A stretch of DNA of 64,000 nucleotides from Semisulcospira habei (Eukaryota; Mollusca; Gastropoda; Semisulcospiridae). Within the stretch, counting starts at the first letter, position 1. Each line of letters starts with the position of its first letter. Shown here piece after piece: positions 63,511-64,000 of the stretch. The DNA lies in the NCBI GenBank assembly GCA_036245525.1, contig BTPG01000004.1:207828899-207892898 (forward strand), read 5' to 3'. The position numbers were made by a program, and so were the translations under genes. The notes below the pieces were generated by a model, which made no database searches, was not told the DNA's origin, and saw only the letters and a list, made by a program, of their open reading frames with translations.

Positions 63511-63786
63511 TCAAAACATCATAGTGGTCATTTGCGCACCGGTGCATAATGGGCAGGAGTCGTTCAAGACAGAGGGTGTAGTGTGTCTAACAGGAAAGAC
63601 TGATGCAGATTTCAGTCACCAAATCAACCCCTTTACTGACGGGACCCATAATTCATCTCGTGGAAGGAGAAGAAAGTCTAGCAACTTTCATCAGAATAAT
63701 TTGTTCGTTATGGAATGGGCTTTGTGTGTCAAACGCTGATGTCAAAGTTCCTAGTTTGGGAGTTGTCTCGTGAAGACTGAGATGGA

Positions 63787-63982
63787 TCGACCGTGATTAT
63801 TTAAGGGTGGTGCCAGAATAGCTTGGCACCTGCAGGCACCAAGCTATTCTGGCACCACCCTTGAACTGTCGTGGTCCGCATCTCTCCTGAACTAGTTATG
63901 TAGTCTTCAGGTGACGGTGAACTGTTATGGTTGATCTGCCACAGGTGCCAAGCTATTCCAGTACTACCCGTAAATAATCATG
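63787..63982. repeat. PAL-A palindrome 29 and adjacent right half
   Basis: Full palindrome at 63787-63878, then a lone diverged right arm at 63925-63982. Lies in or just beyond the 3' UTR of the two-module gene. Confidence 0.85.
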
Positions 63983-64000
63983 GTCTGCCTGCCTGCTGCA

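Larger units (their letters stand above)
57703..61239 (+). mobile_element. DIRS-like retroelement 2 (degraded, with nested RTE-1 copy D)
   Basis: ~190-bp inverted terminal repeats (57714-57910; 61043-61232) and an internal complementary region (60907-61016). The interior holds RNase H and tyrosine recombinase relics on the plus strand, as expected for DIRS. The right outer end stops at GGTAAGTAT, where the ICR predicts a further ~40 bp. Confidence 0.83.

Noticed and set aside
63219..63273. tRNA gene on the minus strand
   Set aside because: A and B boxes are present but the cloverleaf arms do not pair properly and a SINE body follows, so it is called a SINE.

Overview
The window is eukaryotic genomic DNA: two intron-containing host genes embedded in a dense field of transposable elements. 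The host is most likely an invertebrate of the lophotrochozoan/molluscan type. That is inferred from the mix of CFDP2-type RTE LINEs, L2/CR1-like LINE tails, DIRS-like tyrosine-recombinase retroelements, tRNA-derived SINEs and TTAA-ended palindromic elements. No prokaryotic gene organisation, rRNA, tRNA gene or CRISPR array was seen.

Host genes. On the minus strand, exons at 21375-21286, 19474-19372 and 18904-18855 join in frame into an 81-aa DPM2 (dolichol-phosphate mannosyltransferase regulatory subunit); its first exon is only tentative, near 22395. On the plus strand, starting at 22762, I assembled 16 coding exons (17 with a possible 21-nt microexon) that join with consistent GT-AG sites and phases up to a stop at 63510. 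The 537-aa product is a tandem duplication of one module: a degenerate EF-hand-like pair followed by a nucleoside 2-deoxyribosyltransferase-like (PF15891-type) domain. The two genes are divergent and may share a control region of roughly 370 bp around 22397-22761.

Layout. 1-18.8 kb: intergenic; a 5'-truncated RTE (452-2163), a ~130-bp tandem array (2805-3197), a nearly full-length RTE with a frameshift (10654-13930), L2-like LINE relics (14.36-16.24 kb) one of which carries a TSD-flanked 393-bp insertion, and many palindromic elements. 18.8-22.4 kb: DPM2. 22.7-63.5 kb: the two-module gene. Its introns carry a second LINE family (29940-30984; 40715-42968), a full-length RTE with an uninterrupted 1003-codon ORF (37673-43235) split by the second LINE, an hAT derivative (46070-47584), two DIRS-like elements with inverted terminal repeats and internal complementary regions (51343-57578; 57703-61239), an internally deleted RTE (58437-59010), two antisense tRNA-derived SINEs and most of the palindromes.

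At least seven palindromic families recur. PAL-A (arm core AAGCTATTCTGGCACCACCC, about 30 copies), PAL-B (GCTGTCGGTAGCGCT) and PAL-C (GATCCTCATGAGCCCC) commonly end in TTAA-type termini. PAL-D, PAL-E, PAL-F and PAL-G are less frequent. Nested insertion order can be read from perfect target-site duplications in several places.
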